Part shown: piece after piece, positions 3,774-5,494 of the stretch
How the letters are laid out: each line of letters starts with the position of its first letter
Numbering within the stretch: the first letter of the stretch is position 1
DNA from: JARIHD01 sp035629475
Lineage (GTDB): Bacteria > Patescibacteriota > Saccharimonadia > Saccharimonadales > UBA4665
Direction: 5' to 3'
NCBI GenBank assembly: GCA_035629475.1
Contig: DASPHS010000081.1
Span: forward strand, 1-5,494
Length of the DNA stretch: 5,494 bases
The notes under the pieces: model-generated
Told to the model about the DNA's origin: nothing
What the model saw: the letters and a program-made list of their open reading frames with translations, nothing else
Database searches by the model: none
Translations under genes and position numbers: made by a program

Positions 3774-5494
3774 ATGCCACGAACGTCTGCTAGCGCAAAA
3801 AAGCCTACATCGCGGGCCAAGAAAGCACCCGCTAAAAACACTAACTGGTTATTCAAGGCACGCCTGCATACACTGGCGAAGCCTTTGGTCTACGTGGTGG
3901 CATTTATGATTGTCGGTGCCAGCTCATTGGTCTGGGCTTCTGCAGCTACAACTTCATATGGTGTATTCGGCAGCAATGCCGTGCCGAAGATCATCGCTGC
4001 AGATGACCGGCACAATCTGGAGCTGGGTATGAAGTTTACGCCAAAGGTCGCTGGCTATGTCACCGGGGTACGTTTTTACAAAGCAGCCCAAAACACCGGC
4101 ACGCACACCGGCAGTCTCTGGACCACGGGCGGTCGTCAGCTGGCTACGGTGACCTTTACCAAGGAAACCAAGAGTGGCTGGCAGAGCGCTACCTTTAGCA
4201 AGCCGGTCAGCGTGGCAGCTAACGTTACCTATGTTGTTTCTTACCACGCACCCAAGGGACGCTACTCGGTAGACTTTAAGTACTTCTATACCGACCACGC
4301 CAATAAGCAGCTGCAAGCCGTAAAAGCCAAGAGATCCAATGTGAACGGTGTCTATAAATACAGTAATAGCACCAGCTTTCCCAACGAAGACGGCTCTGGC
4401 GCTAACTACTGGGTCGACGTTATCTTTAGCAACAAGCTGATTAACGCACCCGTGGCACCAGCTGCTCCGGGGAATGTGGTAGCAAATGTCCAGGCTAGCA
4501 AGAGCGTACTGGTCCGCTGGCAGGCCAGCGCCAGCGCAACGCCGCTCAAAAACTATGAAGTATACCGTGATGGCGTAAAGAAGGTCATTACGACCGGTGT
4601 GACATACGAAGACAAGACCACGGTTGCTGGCAAGAGCTACGCATACCAGGTCAAGGCTATCGATACCAAGGGTGTGGCTTCGGCTTTGTCGGCCAAGGTG
4701 ACCGTAACTGTTCCAGCCACCACTGGGGGCAGTACCGGGGGCGGTGGTAATTCCACGACGCCACCACCAAGCACGCAGGTCAACCTGTTCAATGCCTCCA
4801 AGAAGGAAATCGCCATGCAGTTAGTATCGAGTGCCGAGAACTCCTCGCTCAACTGGAAGGCCCAGTACAGCTACCTGGAAGACATTAAGGACGGTCGTGG
4901 CTACACCGGCGGTATTATCGGCTTTTGTTCCGGTACCAGCGACATGCTGCAAATGGTGAAATACTACGCCAAGATTGCTCCTAATAACGTACTCGCTAAG
5001 TACATCCCCGCTTTGGAAAAGGTGAATGGTACTGCATCGCACACGGGCTTGGGCGCACCATTCGAAGCTGCCTGGAAGACAGCCGCCAAGGACGTCAAGT
5101 TCCAGGAAGCGCAGAACTACATGCGTGACACCATGTACTTCAACCCAGCGGTGAACCAGGCCATTGCTGACGGCCTGAAGTCCCTGGGGCAGTTCGCCTA
5201 CTATGACGCCATGGTTGTGCATGGTCCTGGGAGCGACGCCGTAAGCTTTGGCGGTATTCGCGCCGCTGCCTTAAAGAAGGCTAAGACGCCAGCGCAAGGC
5301 GGCAACGAGACGACCTATCTGAACGCCTTCATGGATGTCCGTAATGCGGCTATGAAAACAGAAGCTGCCCATGAAGACACCAGCCGGGTTGATACTGCCC
5401 AGCGCGTGTTCCTGAAGGCCGGTAATCTGAACCTTGACCCGCCACTCAGCTGGAAGGTTTATGGCGACCCGTACACGATTAGCAAGAACCCTTA
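3774..5494 (+). CDS. Secreted modular chitosanase (DUF4082-like + FN3 + GH46), 3' end at window edge
   Basis: The visible product is 573 residues. Residues 1-36 are Lys/Arg/Ala-rich. Residues 37-54 are hydrophobic and followed by the signal-peptidase motif A55-S56-A57, so it is exported or anchored. Residues about 62-220 look like a DUF4082 domain, and 226-314 like a fibronectin type III domain. Residues 315-337 are a Gly/Ser/Thr/Pro linker. From about 338 to the end is a GH46 chitosanase, which hydrolyses beta-1,4 bonds of partly deacetylated chitosan with inversion. By recall it aligns almost without gaps to the Streptomyces N174 enzyme. Catalytic E355 (as Glu22) and D373 (as Asp40) are present, as are T378, R375, D390 and W361. 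The signature D-G-R-G-Y-T-G-G-I-I-G-F-C-S-G-T is intact. The catalytic domain reaches the family's usual C-terminus (Y-G-D-P-Y). The window then ends in TA, probably the first two bases of the stop. The activity call is strong. Origin from Actinobacteria is an inference. Confidence 0.95.
   Translation, partial: MPRTSASAKKPTSRAKKAPAKNTNWLFKARLHTLAKPLVYVVAFMIVGASSLVWASAATTSYGVFGSNAVPKIIAADDRHNLELGMKFTPKVAGYVTGVRFYKAAQNTGTHTGSLWTTGGRQLATVTFTKETKSGWQSATFSKPVSVAANVTYVVSYHAPKGRYSVDFKYFYTDHANKQLQAVKAKRSNVNGVYKYSNSTSFPNEDGSGANYWVDVIFSNKLINAPVAPAAPGNVVANVQASKSVLVRWQASASATPLKNYEVYRDGVKKVITTGVTYEDKTTVAGKSYAYQVKAIDTKGVASALSAKVTVTVPATTGGSTGGGGNSTTPPPSTQVNLFNASKKEIAMQLVSSAENSSLNWKAQYSYLEDIKDGRGYTGGIIGFCSGTSDMLQMVKYYAKIAPNNVLAKYIPALEKVNGTASHTGLGAPFEAAWKTAAKDVKFQEAQNYMRDTMYFNPAVNQAIADGLKSLGQFAYYDAMVVHGPGSDAVSFGGIRAAALKKAKTPAQGGNETTYLNAFMDVRNAAMKTEAAHEDTSRVDTAQRVFLKAGNLNLDPPLSWKVYGDPYTISKNP

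Noticed and set aside
3653..3856. In-frame extension of the minus-strand membrane protein to an ATG at 3856
   Set aside because: It would run antisense through the chitosanase start and across both promoter regions, and adds a poorly conserved-looking N-terminus. The ATG at 3652 has a well-placed promoter.

Overview
The window is a compact, gene-dense bacterial segment with six complete or nearly complete genes plus one gene cut at the left edge. GC is roughly the mid-50s percent by eye. Most products are small. Five of the seven carry a signal peptide or membrane segment, and most have no recognisable function. This fits an episymbiotic Patescibacteria/CPR genome, possibly Saccharibacteria, but there is no rRNA, ribosomal protein or other marker here. 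The taxonomic call is therefore an inference of modest strength.

Layout. 1-626 (+) is a peptidase E-like (family S51) serine peptidase missing only its first few residues. 635-1105 (+) is a small exported or anchored protein of unknown function. 1109-1975 (-) converges on it and encodes a surface protein: signal peptide, one Ig-like ectodomain, a Thr/Ala/Asp/Glu stalk, a C-terminal membrane anchor and a short cytoplasmic tail. Only 50 bp separate it from the divergent pair 2026-2346 (small unknown protein) and 2347-2994 (membrane-anchored TPR protein), which abut with no gap. 3005-3652 (-) is a four-helix membrane protein. After a 121-bp divergent regulatory region, 3774-5494 (+) encodes a secreted modular enzyme: Lys-rich N-terminus, signal peptide or anchor, DUF4082-like domain, fibronectin type III domain, Gly/Ser/Thr/Pro linker and a GH46 chitosanase domain. 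The window ends one base short of what is probably its stop codon.

How the genes relate. Apart from the cytosolic peptidase, the theme is the cell surface: an Ig-like surface protein, an anchored TPR scaffold, a polytopic membrane protein and a secreted chitosanase. No pathway links them visibly, and the enzyme has its own promoter region, so it is best viewed as an individually regulated gene.

The two points most worth attention are these. First, a complete-looking, actinobacterial-type GH46 chitosanase is joined to adhesion-type domains in a small-genome context. Second, at three gene starts (635, 2026 and 3652 on the minus strand) a TATAAT/TATACT hexamer ends only 7-8 bases before the ATG and there is no Shine-Dalgarno sequence. 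This predicts leaderless mRNAs, whereas the chitosanase gene has a clear ribosome binding site and a leader. No tRNA, rRNA, CRISPR array, insertion sequence or convincing hairpin terminator was seen.
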